Source: an uncultured Bacilli bacterium
GTDB lineage: Bacteria; Bacillota_I; Bacilli_A; RF39; UBA660
DNA length: 30,337 nucleotides
Assembly: GCA_947632495.1 (NCBI GenBank)
Contig: CANRPL010000005.1
Span: forward strand, 1-30,337
Direction: 5' to 3'
Shown here: piece after piece, positions 9,179 through 16,465 of the stretch
Layout: each line of letters begins with the position of its first letter
How positions within the stretch are numbered: the first letter of the stretch is position 1
The notes under the pieces: generated by a model
Databases searched by the model: none
What the model was told of the DNA's origin: nothing
The model's input: only the letters and a program-made list of their open reading frames with translations
Program-made: the position numbers and the translations under genes

Positions 9179-9205
9179 AAAAGAATACCACTGGTATTCT
9201 TTTAC
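9179..9205. terminator. Bidirectional terminator, glmS / sortase
   Basis: AAGAATACC-ACT-GGTATTCTT (9181-9201) is a perfect 9-bp stem, with A on its left and T on its right, so it can serve both convergent genes. The sortase stop lies on its edge. Confidence 0.85.
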
Positions 9206-10035
9206 TTTGCTTCTCGCTTGATTAATTTAGCATGCAAAACAACCTTGTCCGTATTATTGTAACAGGTTGATAGTGAAATAATTTTATCTTGCGCAGTTAA
9301 ATTAACCTTATAATTATGAACACTTCGTTTTTGAAGCATATTTAGAAATTTTAAATATGACTCATCCGAACTAAAATCAATTTGTAAATAATCATTAGTT
9401 GTCTTAATACGATAAGTACTAAATACTTGCCATAGAGTATTTTCTGTTTCAGTTGATATTTTTACAATATAGTTATCGGGATTATTATACCAACTCTTCT
9501 TTATAACATTCAAAAGAGAGCCAAACATCGTTTTATTAGCGCGACCATGTGCATAAATAATAGTATTTTTATCATAGTCTTTACTATTATTACGAAAATC
9601 CATAAAAACCCAACCAGCTGAATTATATTTTTTATTAAATTGATGACGAAGATAATAAGTGTTATCTTTTCCTTGAACAAAAGGATAATTGATATTAGTA
9701 CCATTTACCTTGAGCCAACCAACAACATCTTTATTGGTCTTTTTTAATTCAGTAAAATCAACATCAATAAGGTTAATCTTGATATAATCCCAGTATGGAT
9801 CACTCTTACTAGGAGCAGGGTTAACTAACTCTGTTTGATCAGTATCTTCCTGTTCTTCTACTTCGGATATTTTTTCAATTTCTTCAATTTGTTCATTTAC
9901 TTTTTTATTTTCTTGTATCCACTGATAGATATGATAACCTGAATAAATAAGTAAACCAATACATATCGTCATTAAAAGAACGAAGATACATTTTATTACA
10001 GCTAATTTTTTTATTTTCCTTTTTTTCTTTTTCAT
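9202..10035 (-). CDS. Class B-like sortase
   Basis: A 277-residue membrane-anchored transpeptidase of the sortase family, expected to join a surface protein to the wall or crosslink pilins. Residues 1-10 are Lys-rich, 11-32 are the membrane anchor, and about 40-75 form a charged extracellular stalk. The catalytic domain runs from about 84 to the end: INYPFVQGKDNTYYLRHQF, the histidine H163 in IIYAHGRANKTMFGSL, and the nucleophile C258 in ISLSTC. These are class B hallmarks. The strand after the Cys reads DKVVLHAKL, placing Lys264 where class B sortases normally have the catalytic Arg. It is the last gene after the PBP, 18 bases downstream. No sorting-signal substrate is encoded in the window. 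Confidence 0.87.
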   Translation of the reverse strand: MKKKKRKIKKLAVIKCIFVLLMTICIGLLIYSGYHIYQWIQENKKVNEQIEEIEKISEVEEQEDTDQTELVNPAPSKSDPYWDYIKINLIDVDFTELKKTNKDVVGWLKVNGTNINYPFVQGKDNTYYLRHQFNKKYNSAGWVFMDFRNNSKDYDKNTIIYAHGRANKTMFGSLLNVIKKSWYNNPDNYIVKISTETENTLWQVFSTYRIKTTNDYLQIDFSSDESYLKFLNMLQKRSVHNYKVNLTAQDKIISLSTCYNNTDKVVLHAKLIKREAK

Positions 10036-10053
10036 AAGTCGCCTTCTTTAAAA

Positions 10054-12447
10054 TTACTTTTTCGTATGTGTTTTAGTCTCCAAGGTTACTTTAACAGTTC
10101 GATCACCTATCTTTTCACCTTTTTTAATATTTTGACTTTTAACATAACCATAGCCATCTATATCATAATTGATATTGGCTAAATTAGCAAATTTAACAAC
10201 TTCACTGCGTGACCAGCCAGACATATCTGGCATTTCAACTTTATTACCATTAGTGACAAGAAATACTATATCACCAGTTAAAACGGTGATTCCAGCTGAT
10301 GGATATTGAGAAATGACCTTATCACCATCACCGATAACAATCGTCTTAAGTCCCCATTCAGCTAATTTATTTTTAGCGGTTACCGTAGCTTGACTAACAT
10401 ATGATTCAATATCATACTGTTTTAAATTAACATTTTGGTCTTGATCAGTAAACATATTACGATATTTAGCAATATTATTCAAGACCTCAACAACATATGG
10501 GGCGATAACATAAGAATAATAAGTACGAGGTTTCGCAATAGCGGTATAGATAATAATCTCTGGATCATCATATGGGAACATTCCAGCAAAGGAAACAATA
10601 TAATTACCATTGCCTGTTAAATATTTACCATTTTTGGATATCTGCGCTGTACCTGTTTTACCGATAACATCAAAGCCTTTAATATAGTAGTAATGTCCAT
10701 TAGCGCCTTTAGTCTTAACATTATTAAACATTAATTTTTTGACTGTTGCGACTGCTTCACTACTAGCTACTTTTTCTCCAACCTCGACTTTTGTTTCAAA
10801 TTCTTCACCGGTATTACGATCAACTATTTTTTTGATAATATGTGGCTTTACAATATGACCATCGTTAGCTAATATGCTTAAACCCTGTAATTGTTGAATA
10901 GCCGTAGTCGTTAGACCTTGACCAAAACTAACAGATAAATAATCGATGTCAACATTTTCATCGTAATTAATATCACCAGATAATTCATTACTTAACTCAA
11001 TTCCCGTTTTAGCACCAAAGCCATAAGATTTTAAACAAGCTTTTAAGGTACTAGGAGAAAGATAATCTTGCGCGACATGAATAGCTCCAACATTACTTGA
11101 ATAAGTAAAGCCAACGTCGTAAGATATCTTGCCCCAACCATTTTTATTCCAGTCGTTAACACGGACATCACCTATTTTAATGTATCCGGAACGATATTCT
11201 TTACTACCATCATACTTACCAGTATTAGCCGCACATAAGTAGGTATACATTTTCATAACCGAACCAGGTTCATATGTATAACTAACAAGTGGATTTTGAT
11301 ATTTCATATTAGCTGGCAAGCTATTTGGATCAAAGCTTGGACTAGTAGCACTACCTAAAATAGCACCTGTTTTAGCATCCATAATAGCCATAATCATCCA
11401 TTCTGATCCCCACTCTTCAACTTGCTTTTTTACAGCTGTTTCCAAAAAACGTTGGATACTAGAATCAATCGTTAAGTAGACATCTTGACCATCAATAGCT
11501 TCAACTCGCTCTTCAGGTGTATCGGGAATACGATAACCAGATGGATCTCTTTGATAAGTTAAAGAACCATTGATACCTTTTAAGAGATTATTAAATTTAC
11601 TCTCAATACCTAGTTCTCCTTCCGTTACAATATCTGTACGTCTAGACACATCGTTTTCAATGACATTAAAGATGCCGGTAACTAATGGTTTACCAGAATC
11701 TTTTAATGATAATTGATACATTGTACTACCGACTTTGATAGCTTTTATCGTATCGATATTATCAGCGACAATCGACTCATCATAAATCGTCAATTTAATA
11801 TTATCGCCATATCGATTATAGTATGTATCATAATATTCTTTTAAATCAAAATCTTCTTTTAGCTTAAGATTAATACGCGTATATTCACGAGCATATCCTA
11901 TTATGTATGATGAAAATTGACCATTGGGATAAAACCTTTTTGTTGACTCAATAAAATCAATACCTGGTAACTCTAAATTTTCAATTTCAATTTTTTGTAA
12001 TTCCGTTAATTTAGCGCCATATAAACCAAATTCTACTTGATATAAATTTTCATTCAAGCGTTCATAGATATAATCATATGGAGCTTCTAAAACCTCTGCT
12101 AATTTTTCAGCCGTCATCTTCTTATTGACAACATGATTAGGATGATCAGCATCCGTTGTACGACTAGGTGCTAAATAAGCTATTAAAGTATATGAAGTAA
12201 CATTAATAGCTAAAATATTTCCTTCGTTATCGTATATTGTACCACGATTGGCAATTAAATCGCGCGAAACGGTTGTACGATTAGCAGCAATATCTTTTAA
12301 ATTGTCGCCGTATACTTTTGGTGATAAAGAAACATAAGCATACTGAATTAAAAGACCAAATAAAAGAAACAAGTATAGGAGCATTAACCTTTTCGGTACA
12401 ATCCAGTTATTCGTAACAGAAATGCTTTTTTTCCTTACTTGTTTCAT
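10054..12447 (-). CDS. PASTA-domain class B penicillin-binding protein (FtsI/PBP2B/SpoVD type)
   Basis: A 797-residue peptidoglycan transpeptidase of division (or spore cortex). One N-terminal membrane helix at about 20-41 is followed by the class B dimerisation domain (RGTIYDNEGNILA, 68-80). The transpeptidase domain (about 320-660) has all three catalytic motifs: S396-V-M-K399 in EPGSVMK, S450-S-N452 and K597-T-G599. Two C-terminal PASTA modules cover about 677-735 and 736-793. Position after ftsL in the mraZ cluster argues for the essential septal enzyme; a SpoVD-type sporulation role cannot be excluded since the two share this architecture. It has its own extended -10 promoter inside the cluster and a GGTGAT ribosome site. 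Confidence 0.93.
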   Translation of the reverse strand: MKQVRKKSISVTNNWIVPKRLMLLYLFLLFGLLIQYAYVSLSPKVYGDNLKDIAANRTTVSRDLIANRGTIYDNEGNILAINVTSYTLIAYLAPSRTTDADHPNHVVNKKMTAEKLAEVLEAPYDYIYERLNENLYQVEFGLYGAKLTELQKIEIENLELPGIDFIESTKRFYPNGQFSSYIIGYAREYTRINLKLKEDFDLKEYYDTYYNRYGDNIKLTIYDESIVADNIDTIKAIKVGSTMYQLSLKDSGKPLVTGIFNVIENDVSRRTDIVTEGELGIESKFNNLLKGINGSLTYQRDPSGYRIPDTPEERVEAIDGQDVYLTIDSSIQRFLETAVKKQVEEWGSEWMIMAIMDAKTGAILGSATSPSFDPNSLPANMKYQNPLVSYTYEPGSVMKMYTYLCAANTGKYDGSKEYRSGYIKIGDVRVNDWNKNGWGKISYDVGFTYSSNVGAIHVAQDYLSPSTLKACLKSYGFGAKTGIELSNELSGDINYDENVDIDYLSVSFGQGLTTTAIQQLQGLSILANDGHIVKPHIIKKIVDRNTGEEFETKVEVGEKVASSEAVATVKKLMFNNVKTKGANGHYYYIKGFDVIGKTGTAQISKNGKYLTGNGNYIVSFAGMFPYDDPEIIIYTAIAKPRTYYSYVIAPYVVEVLNNIAKYRNMFTDQDQNVNLKQYDIESYVSQATVTAKNKLAEWGLKTIVIGDGDKVISQYPSAGITVLTGDIVFLVTNGNKVEMPDMSGWSRSEVVKFANLANINYDIDGYGYVKSQNIKKGEKIGDRTVKVTLETKTHTKK

Positions 12448-12462
12448 ATTATCACCATATTA

Positions 12463-12471
12463 ATTATAACA
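12463..12471 (-). promoter_or_regulatory. Internal promoter of the PBP gene
   Basis: Minus strand TGTTATAAT, an extended -10, lies exactly 15 bases before the PBP ATG. The 15 bases contain the GGTGAT ribosome site. The arrangement is shared with recX and trmB. Confidence 0.6.
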
Positions 12472-12475
12472 TAGT

Positions 12476-12769
12476 TTATTTATTTATCACAATAATATTT
12501 TTATTGTTATAGGCTAGGCCCATGTCCTCAATTACAGCACTAACATTCTCATATGATGTCAATTCATTTAACTGCATAGTAAGAGATTCATTCTTCTTTT
12601 CTTGCTTCTCGATACGATATTCAATCTTTTCAATATTCATCTTGGTATTACTTATTTGAGCTTCAAAGAAAGTCTTAATAGCATATACTCCAACACAACA
12701 TAAAATCATGACAAAAACAAGAAATTTTTCTTCGATTGTGATACGCATTTTTCTCTTTTTCTTTTTCAT
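12476..12769 (-). CDS. ftsL: FtsL-like septum protein
   Basis: A 97-residue bitopic protein. The Lys/Arg-rich cytoplasmic start (MKKKKRKMRITIEEK) is followed by one membrane helix (about 16-31) and an extracellular coiled coil (about 36-70, KIEYRIEKQEKKNESLTMQLNEL). The end resembles the FtsL/DivIC C-terminus (ENVSAVIEDMGL). Such proteins are poorly conserved in sequence, so the name rests on topology, size and position between rsmH and the class B PBP, the standard place of ftsL. It would link the FtsB/DivIC partner to the PBP at the septum. It starts one base after the rsmH stop. An internal start at Met8 is possible. Confidence 0.8.
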   Translation of the reverse strand: MKKKKRKMRITIEEKFLVFVMILCCVGVYAIKTFFEAQISNTKMNIEKIEYRIEKQEKKNESLTMQLNELTSYENVSAVIEDMGLAYNNKNIIVINK

Positions 12770-12770
12770 A

Positions 12771-13679
12771 CTATTTAATCCTTTCTATAACTCTTAATTT
12801 AGCGCTGCGAGAACGTTGATTCTCTTCTATTTCTTCTTTAGTTGGTTCAACAACCTTTACTATTTTATATGATGCTTGATATTCTTCCGGAATAACAGGT
12901 AAAGCTCGTAATTCTGGACTAATACTTGTCACATTTTTAAAAATATTTTTACAAATTTTATCTTCTAATGAATGAAACGTTATAACACATAATCTACCAC
13001 CTGGAGTAAGTAGTGTTAAAGCATCCTCTATACTTTTCGTTAAAACTTCTAATTCATTATTAACTTCTATCCGAATAGCCTGAAAAGTTTTACGAGCAGG
13101 ATGTTTTTCACGACGATATTTAAATGGCACACTATTTTTTATTACCTCTGCCAAAGCTAATGTCGTATCAATAGGACGAGCCTCAATAATTCCTTTAGCA
13201 ATTTGAGGAGCAAACTTTTCTTCGCCGTAACGGTAAAGGATATCAACTAATTGTTCATAGGAATATTCATTTACCACATTATAGGCACTAAAAGTTTGAT
13301 CTTGATTCATACGCATATCTAATTTAGCATCTTGATGAAAACTAAAACCGCGAGAAGCTTCATCTAGCTGTGGACTAGATACACCTAAATCATATAGGAT
13401 ACCATCTACTTCTTGAATTCCCTTTTTAGCAAGTTCATCTTTAAGATTAACAAAGTTACTGTTGATAATGGTAAAGTTATCTCCAACTTCAGCTAGACGT
13501 TTTTTACTATATTGAATAGCTTCTTTATCTTGATCAAAGGCATAGAGATGACCTCTAGTAATATGCTTTAATATCTCACTACTATGACCACCATATCCCA
13601 ATGTACAATCAACAATGATACTTTCTTCATTTAGATTAAGATAATTTATGCATTCTTCTAGTAAGACACTTTTATGCAT
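12771..13679 (-). CDS. rsmH: 16S rRNA (cytosine(1402)-N4)-methyltransferase RsmH
   Basis: A 302-residue methyltransferase that modifies C1402 of 16S rRNA, long known as MraW. The start MHKSVLLEECI is typical. The SAM motif is DCTLGYGGHSSEIL (about 24-37), followed by AFDQDKEAI. The family signature GILYDLGVSSPQLDEASRGFSF is present, with FQAIRIEVNNEL and VITFHSLEDKI towards the C-terminus. Full length with no damage. It follows mraZ by ten bases with a GGGGGAAAG ribosome site. The conserved pairing with mraZ and ftsL makes the call very safe. Confidence 0.97.
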   Translation of the reverse strand: MHKSVLLEECINYLNLNEESIIVDCTLGYGGHSSEILKHITRGHLYAFDQDKEAIQYSKKRLAEVGDNFTIINSNFVNLKDELAKKGIQEVDGILYDLGVSSPQLDEASRGFSFHQDAKLDMRMNQDQTFSAYNVVNEYSYEQLVDILYRYGEEKFAPQIAKGIIEARPIDTTLALAEVIKNSVPFKYRREKHPARKTFQAIRIEVNNELEVLTKSIEDALTLLTPGGRLCVITFHSLEDKICKNIFKNVTSISPELRALPVIPEEYQASYKIVKVVEPTKEEIEENQRSRSAKLRVIERIK

Positions 13680-13689
13680 TGCTTTCCCC

Positions 13690-14112
13690 CTATATCGTAA
13701 ATAATGTATCAGCTAAATCCGATAATTTATTTTCATTATCATTAATGAAGATATCCCATTCTTCTTTACTCCATATTTCTAAACGATCATCAACACCAAT
13801 GATTAGACAATCTTTAGTCAATTTGGCATACTCAACAAGTGGGGCTGGAATATTGACACGACCTTGGGCATCTAATTCGCAATTAACGGCGCCAGATAAG
13901 AAGATACGCATGAAGTATCGTTTATCACGAGTATCAGGTATTTCTTTATACTTATCAATAATGTTATCCCAATTATTTTTAGGATACACATAAAGGCAAC
14001 CTTCTAGCCCACGGGTCATAAAGAATTCTGTACCTAAATCATCACGAAGTTTAGCAGGAATAATGATTCTTCCCTTTTTATCAACTGTGTGGTGATACTC
14101 ACCCATAAACAT
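13690..14112 (-). CDS. mraZ: MraZ transcriptional regulator
   Basis: A DNA-binding repressor/activator of the division and cell-wall cluster, ring-forming with two SpoVT/AbrB-like folds. The ATG at 14112 gives 140 residues starting MFMGEYHHTVDKKGRI, the family N-terminus, with GGGTGAT just upstream; the frame runs 11 codons further but those overlap the operator. Repeat 1 has GRIIIPAKLRDDLG and repeat 2 has GRVNIPAPLVEYAKL, the paired DNA-contact motifs. Its operator is seen directly upstream as 10-bp repeats, so autoregulation is expected. Confidence 0.97.
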   Translation of the reverse strand: MFMGEYHHTVDKKGRIIIPAKLRDDLGTEFFMTRGLEGCLYVYPKNNWDNIIDKYKEIPDTRDKRYFMRIFLSGAVNCELDAQGRVNIPAPLVEYAKLTKDCLIIGVDDRLEIWSKEEWDIFINDNENKLSDLADTLFTI

Positions 14113-14118
14113 AAAAAT

Positions 14119-14158
14119 CACCCACTTTGCTCCACTTCGCTCCACTTTATACCACTAT
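14119..14158 (-). promoter_or_regulatory. MraZ operator: four 10-bp repeats
   Basis: Read on the minus strand, four consecutive decamers share the core AGTGG in register: ATAGTGGTAT, AAAGTGGAGC, GAAGTGGAGC and AAAGTGGGTG. MraZ is known to bind direct repeats with a GTG/TGGG core spaced one helical turn apart. The block begins at the -10 element and runs to the mraZ ribosome site, so bound MraZ would cover the transcription start. Confidence 0.8.
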
Positions 14159-14185
14159 TGTATAATAATAATTATCATTTGTAAA
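14157..14185 (-). promoter_or_regulatory. Promoter of the mraZ cluster
   Basis: Minus strand TTTACA (14180-14185), 17 bases, then TACAAT (14157-14162). This is a good housekeeping promoter whose start point falls inside the MraZ repeats. Confidence 0.72.
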
Positions 14186-14228
14186 GATATTTAATCGTAA
14201 TTTATAAACTTTTTCTGTCAAAACTTGT

Positions 14229-14251
14229 AAAAAAAAGAGGTTACCCTCTTT
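14229..14251 (-). terminator. Terminator of the tiny membrane-protein genes
   Basis: Minus strand AAAGAGG-GTAA-CCTCTTT with a run of eight T (14229-14236). It begins at the stop codon of the 50-residue gene. Confidence 0.8.
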
Positions 14252-14402
14252 ATATGATATATGACCCAACAATAATAGCTAAAAGGATATATAAAACGAT
14301 TACAATAACAAAGTTAGATGCTCCGCCAACATATCCATTATTACCATTATGACATTGTGTTTGAGTCACTTCTTTATTGTTGCAAGATCCGTTTAAAGAC
14401 AT
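14250..14402 (-). CDS. YjcZ-like tiny membrane protein (50 residues)
   Basis: A short gene with a strong AAGGAGG ribosome site about six bases before its ATG. The N-terminal half is polar and Asn/Gln/Cys-rich, ending in GNNGYVGGASN. The C-terminal half is one hydrophobic helix, FVIVIVLYILLAIIVG. This G-rich linker plus Leu/Ile/Val helix is the pattern of the Bacillus YjcZ 'tiny TM' family, small proteins annotated as sporulation proteins. It follows the 28-residue gene with 11 bases between, and a terminator overlaps its stop, so the two form one small operon. Two Cys (7 and 17) precede the helix. Function unknown. Confidence 0.75.
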   Translation of the reverse strand: MSLNGSCNNKEVTQTQCHNGNNGYVGGASNFVIVIVLYILLAIIVGSYII

Positions 14403-14413
14403 AAACTACCTCC

Positions 14414-14500
14414 TTAAATCCAAGCTCCAAGTATAATTATTAAAAGAATAAATAATACTAAAACAATTGCTGCAGATGATACACCAGTATTATTACACAT
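14414..14500 (-). CDS. YjcZ-like tiny membrane protein (28 residues)
   Basis: A 28-residue ORF that is almost entirely one membrane helix: MCNNTGVSS, then AAIVLVLFILLIIILGAWI. The helix closely resembles the FALIVVLFILLIIVG stretch of Bacillus YjcZ-type proteins. AGGAGG lies nine bases before the ATG. The stop codon overlaps the ribosome site of the next tiny gene, suggesting coupled translation. Upstream is a sigma-K-like promoter. Although very short, the ribosome site, the family-like helix, the partner gene and the terminator together make it credible. Confidence 0.72.
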   Translation of the reverse strand: MCNNTGVSSAAIVLVLFILLIIILGAWI

Positions 14501-14533
14501 AAAATCATTCCTCCTTTTTTATCTTTTCAAAAC

Positions 14534-14560
14534 TATTTTATGAAGTTTTTATGAATATGT
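14534..14560 (-). promoter_or_regulatory. Possible sigma-K-type promoter of the tiny membrane-protein genes
   Basis: On the minus strand AC (14559-14560), 16 bases, then CATAAAATA (14534-14542). This matches the Bacillus late mother-cell consensus AC-N16/17-CATANNNTA. In AT-rich DNA such a match can occur by chance. Confidence 0.4.
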
Positions 14561-14570
14561 GATTAAATGA

Positions 14571-14599
14571 TTGAATTTTGGTGGAATATTTGTTATTAT
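14571..14599 (+). promoter_or_regulatory. Promoter of the PrsA-like gene
   Basis: TTGAAT (14571-14576), 17 bases, TATTAT (14594-14599). The start point would be near 14606, leaving a short leader before the GTG at 14622. Confidence 0.6.
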
Positions 14600-14621
14600 A
14601 ACTTTAGAAAGGATTGATATA

Positions 14622-15623
14622 GTGAAAAAGACATTATATATGTTAGTTGGCTTATTACTTCTTTTAACTACAGCTTGTGGAAATCCTAAACTTAAGAATG
14701 GTGAAGATGTAGTTGCTCAAATAAACGGAAAGAAATATACAGCTGACGAACTATATGAAGAATTAAAAGGGCAATATGGCTATCAGATACTAATTAATAT
14801 GATTGATTATGAAATTGCTGATCGTGAAGTTAAGACAACTGATGAATTAGAAAAGAACGCTAAAGAAATTGCAGAATCAATAAGTTCTGTTGCGGAAGCT
14901 TATGGATATGATTTAGCTACTTACTTACAAATGCAATATCAAATAACCAACGTCACAACTAAAGAAGAATTGATAGATTTCGTTTTAAGAGATCAGAAAT
15001 TAAGTTTAGCTATTGAAAATCATGTAGCAGAGAAAGTAACAAATAAAGAAGCTAAAGACTACTACGATGAAAATTATAAGACTGTTTTCACTTATAGAGA
15101 AATATTACTTTCTGACAATGATGATGCTGAAAAGACAATCAAAACAATTAAAGATGCTTTAAAAGGCAAAAGTGGTGATGATTTAGTTGAAGCCTTCGCT
15201 GAACAAGCTAAAGAATATTCAGAAGCTGATTCAAAAGATAATGGTGGTTTAGTTGAAGACGCAACTAAAAATACTGTTCCAGAAAAAGTATGGGACGAAT
15301 TAAATGATTTAAAGAAAGATAAAACTTATTCATCTAACGAAATCAGCACTGATGCAGGTATTTATTTAGTACTTCGTGTATCTAAAGATAAAGGTAAAGA
15401 TTTTGAAGAAGTTAAAGATGAAATTTGTAGTCTTATCGCTCAAGATAAGTTAACAAATGATGCAGCATTAAGTTACGATACACTTACTGAATTACGTAAT
15501 AAATATAAGATTGTATTTAAAGATAAAGTTTTAAAAGATGAATACGATAATTATTTAAAAGAATTAGAAGATTATAAGAAATCTTTAGAAGAAAGTGCTG
15601 AAAACGAAGAAGAAGATGATTAA
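14622..15623 (+). CDS. PrsA-like foldase lipoprotein
   Basis: A 333-residue lipoprotein that would help exported proteins fold outside the membrane. The start is taken as GTG at 14622 because AAAGGA lies eight bases upstream and the next residues form a lipoprotein signal peptide, KKTLYMLVGLLLLLTTAC, with Cys19 to be lipidated. The mature protein has a SurA/PrsA-like helical N-domain (VAQINGKKYTADELYEELK), a parvulin-like middle of about 100 residues (TYREILLSDNDDAEKTI, AKEYSEADSKDNGGLVED, STDAGIYLVLRV) and a highly charged C-terminal helix. Several usual parvulin residues are not obvious, so isomerase activity is doubtful; the chaperone fold is more secure. Confidence 0.82.
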   Translation: MKKTLYMLVGLLLLLTTACGNPKLKNGEDVVAQINGKKYTADELYEELKGQYGYQILINMIDYEIADREVKTTDELEKNAKEIAESISSVAEAYGYDLATYLQMQYQITNVTTKEELIDFVLRDQKLSLAIENHVAEKVTNKEAKDYYDENYKTVFTYREILLSDNDDAEKTIKTIKDALKGKSGDDLVEAFAEQAKEYSEADSKDNGGLVEDATKNTVPEKVWDELNDLKKDKTYSSNEISTDAGIYLVLRVSKDKGKDFEEVKDEICSLIAQDKLTNDAALSYDTLTELRNKYKIVFKDKVLKDEYDNYLKELEDYKKSLEESAENEEEDD

Positions 15624-15640
15624 TTCATCTTCTTTTCGTT
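15603..15640. terminator. Bidirectional terminator formed by two gene ends
   Basis: The last codons of the PrsA-like gene (15603-15619) and of recX (15625-15640) are reverse complements, apart from one bulged G, and enclose a TTAAT loop that carries both stop codons. AT-rich flanks can act as the T-run either way. Confidence 0.6.
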
Positions 15641-16393
15641 TACAATATTATTAATAGCGTTAATATCAAATCCTTTTGCGTATAGTTTCTGTCTTATCTT
15701 ATCATCCAAAGCATAGCCTTCATACTTTCTTGATAATTTAGTATATGCTTTATCATATTCTTGTCTTAAAGTATCAGTTTCATCAAAAGTAAATTCATCT
15801 AGTATTTGATCAATCATATCATGATCATATCCTAAATTAATCATATCAAGCACGATCTTTTTACGTTGCATATATGCCGACTGCTTTTTGGTAGCTTTCA
15901 TCTTTTTAGCTATTAATTTGTATGCTTTTTGATAGATAGTATCCCTATCTATTTCTGATAATAGCTCATCTATCAAAGTTTCATCGATATCTTCATCTAA
16001 TAATTGATGGCGAATTTTATAGGGACCACTATTACCCAAATTGATACTATCTGCGATAAAAGCTTTAGCGTAATTTCGATCATTTAATAAACCAATCTCT
16101 TCTAGATGCTTTAAGATATCTTTTTTTTCTTTTGCAGTAACAGGAAACGTCGTTAAATATTTCTCTACTTCTTTCTTACTACGAACACGTTTTAAAATAT
16201 AATTAACGGTCTTATTATAAGCATCATAATATAGATGATCTTTTTTTAATTGATGATAAATATCATCCGATATATCTTTCTTTGTCAAGATATTATTTTT
16301 TAATAAAACATCATCATAGGTGATTAATACTTCATCATCAATCTTAATTTTATATTTACCTGATGCCATCTTTTTTATCTCTTGAATATGCAT
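15620..16393 (-). CDS. recX: Regulatory protein RecX
   Basis: A 257-residue all-helical protein that modulates RecA filaments. It has the RecX pattern of three-helix repeats: AYNKTVNYILKRVRSKKEVEKYL, KKDILKHLEEIGLLNDRNYAKAFIADSINLGNSGPYKIRHQLLDEDID and QRKKIVLDMINLGYDHDMIDQIL. The length suits the longer Bacilli RecX proteins with a small beta-rich N-terminal extension (IKKMASGKYKIKIDDEVLITYDD). recA is not in the window. The gene is monocistronic, with a compact promoter, a GGTGAT ribosome site and a shared terminator with the facing prsA-like gene. Confidence 0.9.
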   Translation of the reverse strand: MHIQEIKKMASGKYKIKIDDEVLITYDDVLLKNNILTKKDISDDIYHQLKKDHLYYDAYNKTVNYILKRVRSKKEVEKYLTTFPVTAKEKKDILKHLEEIGLLNDRNYAKAFIADSINLGNSGPYKIRHQLLDEDIDETLIDELLSEIDRDTIYQKAYKLIAKKMKATKKQSAYMQRKKIVLDMINLGYDHDMIDQILDEFTFDETDTLRQEYDKAYTKLSRKYEGYALDDKIRQKLYAKGFDINAINNIVNEKKMN

Positions 16394-16408
16394 TCTATCA
16401 CCAACTTA

Positions 16409-16437
16409 ATTATATCAAACATTGGTTTGCATAGCAA
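16409..16437 (-). promoter_or_regulatory. recX promoter
   Basis: Minus strand TTGCTA (16432-16437), 17 bases, then TATAAT (16409-16414) with an upstream TGA extension. Fifteen bases, including GGTGAT, separate it from ATG, nearly identical to the trmB leader. Confidence 0.7.
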
Positions 16438-16438
16438 C

Positions 16439-16465
16439 AAAAAAAGTAGTGCTTTAACACTACTT
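16439..16465 (-). terminator. Terminator of the envelope gene series
   Basis: Minus strand AAGTAGTG-TTAAAG-CACTACTT (16444-16465), a perfect 8-bp stem running into T residues. It includes the stop of the GGDEF gene. Confidence 0.85.

Noticed and set aside
13679..13993. 104-codon plus-strand ORF opposite mraZ
   Set aside because: Shadow of mraZ in the opposite strand with no translation signals.
14510..14518. ATG overlapping the SD region of the 28-residue gene (minus strand, frame shifted from it)
   Set aside because: It lies only about two bases from AGGAGG and its frame gives no family-like sequence; the ATG at 14500 has better spacing and yields the membrane helix.
14571..14621. TTG start at 14571 giving a longer PrsA-like protein
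   Set aside because: No ribosome site, and it would bury the signal peptide; TTGAAT here reads better as a -35 box.
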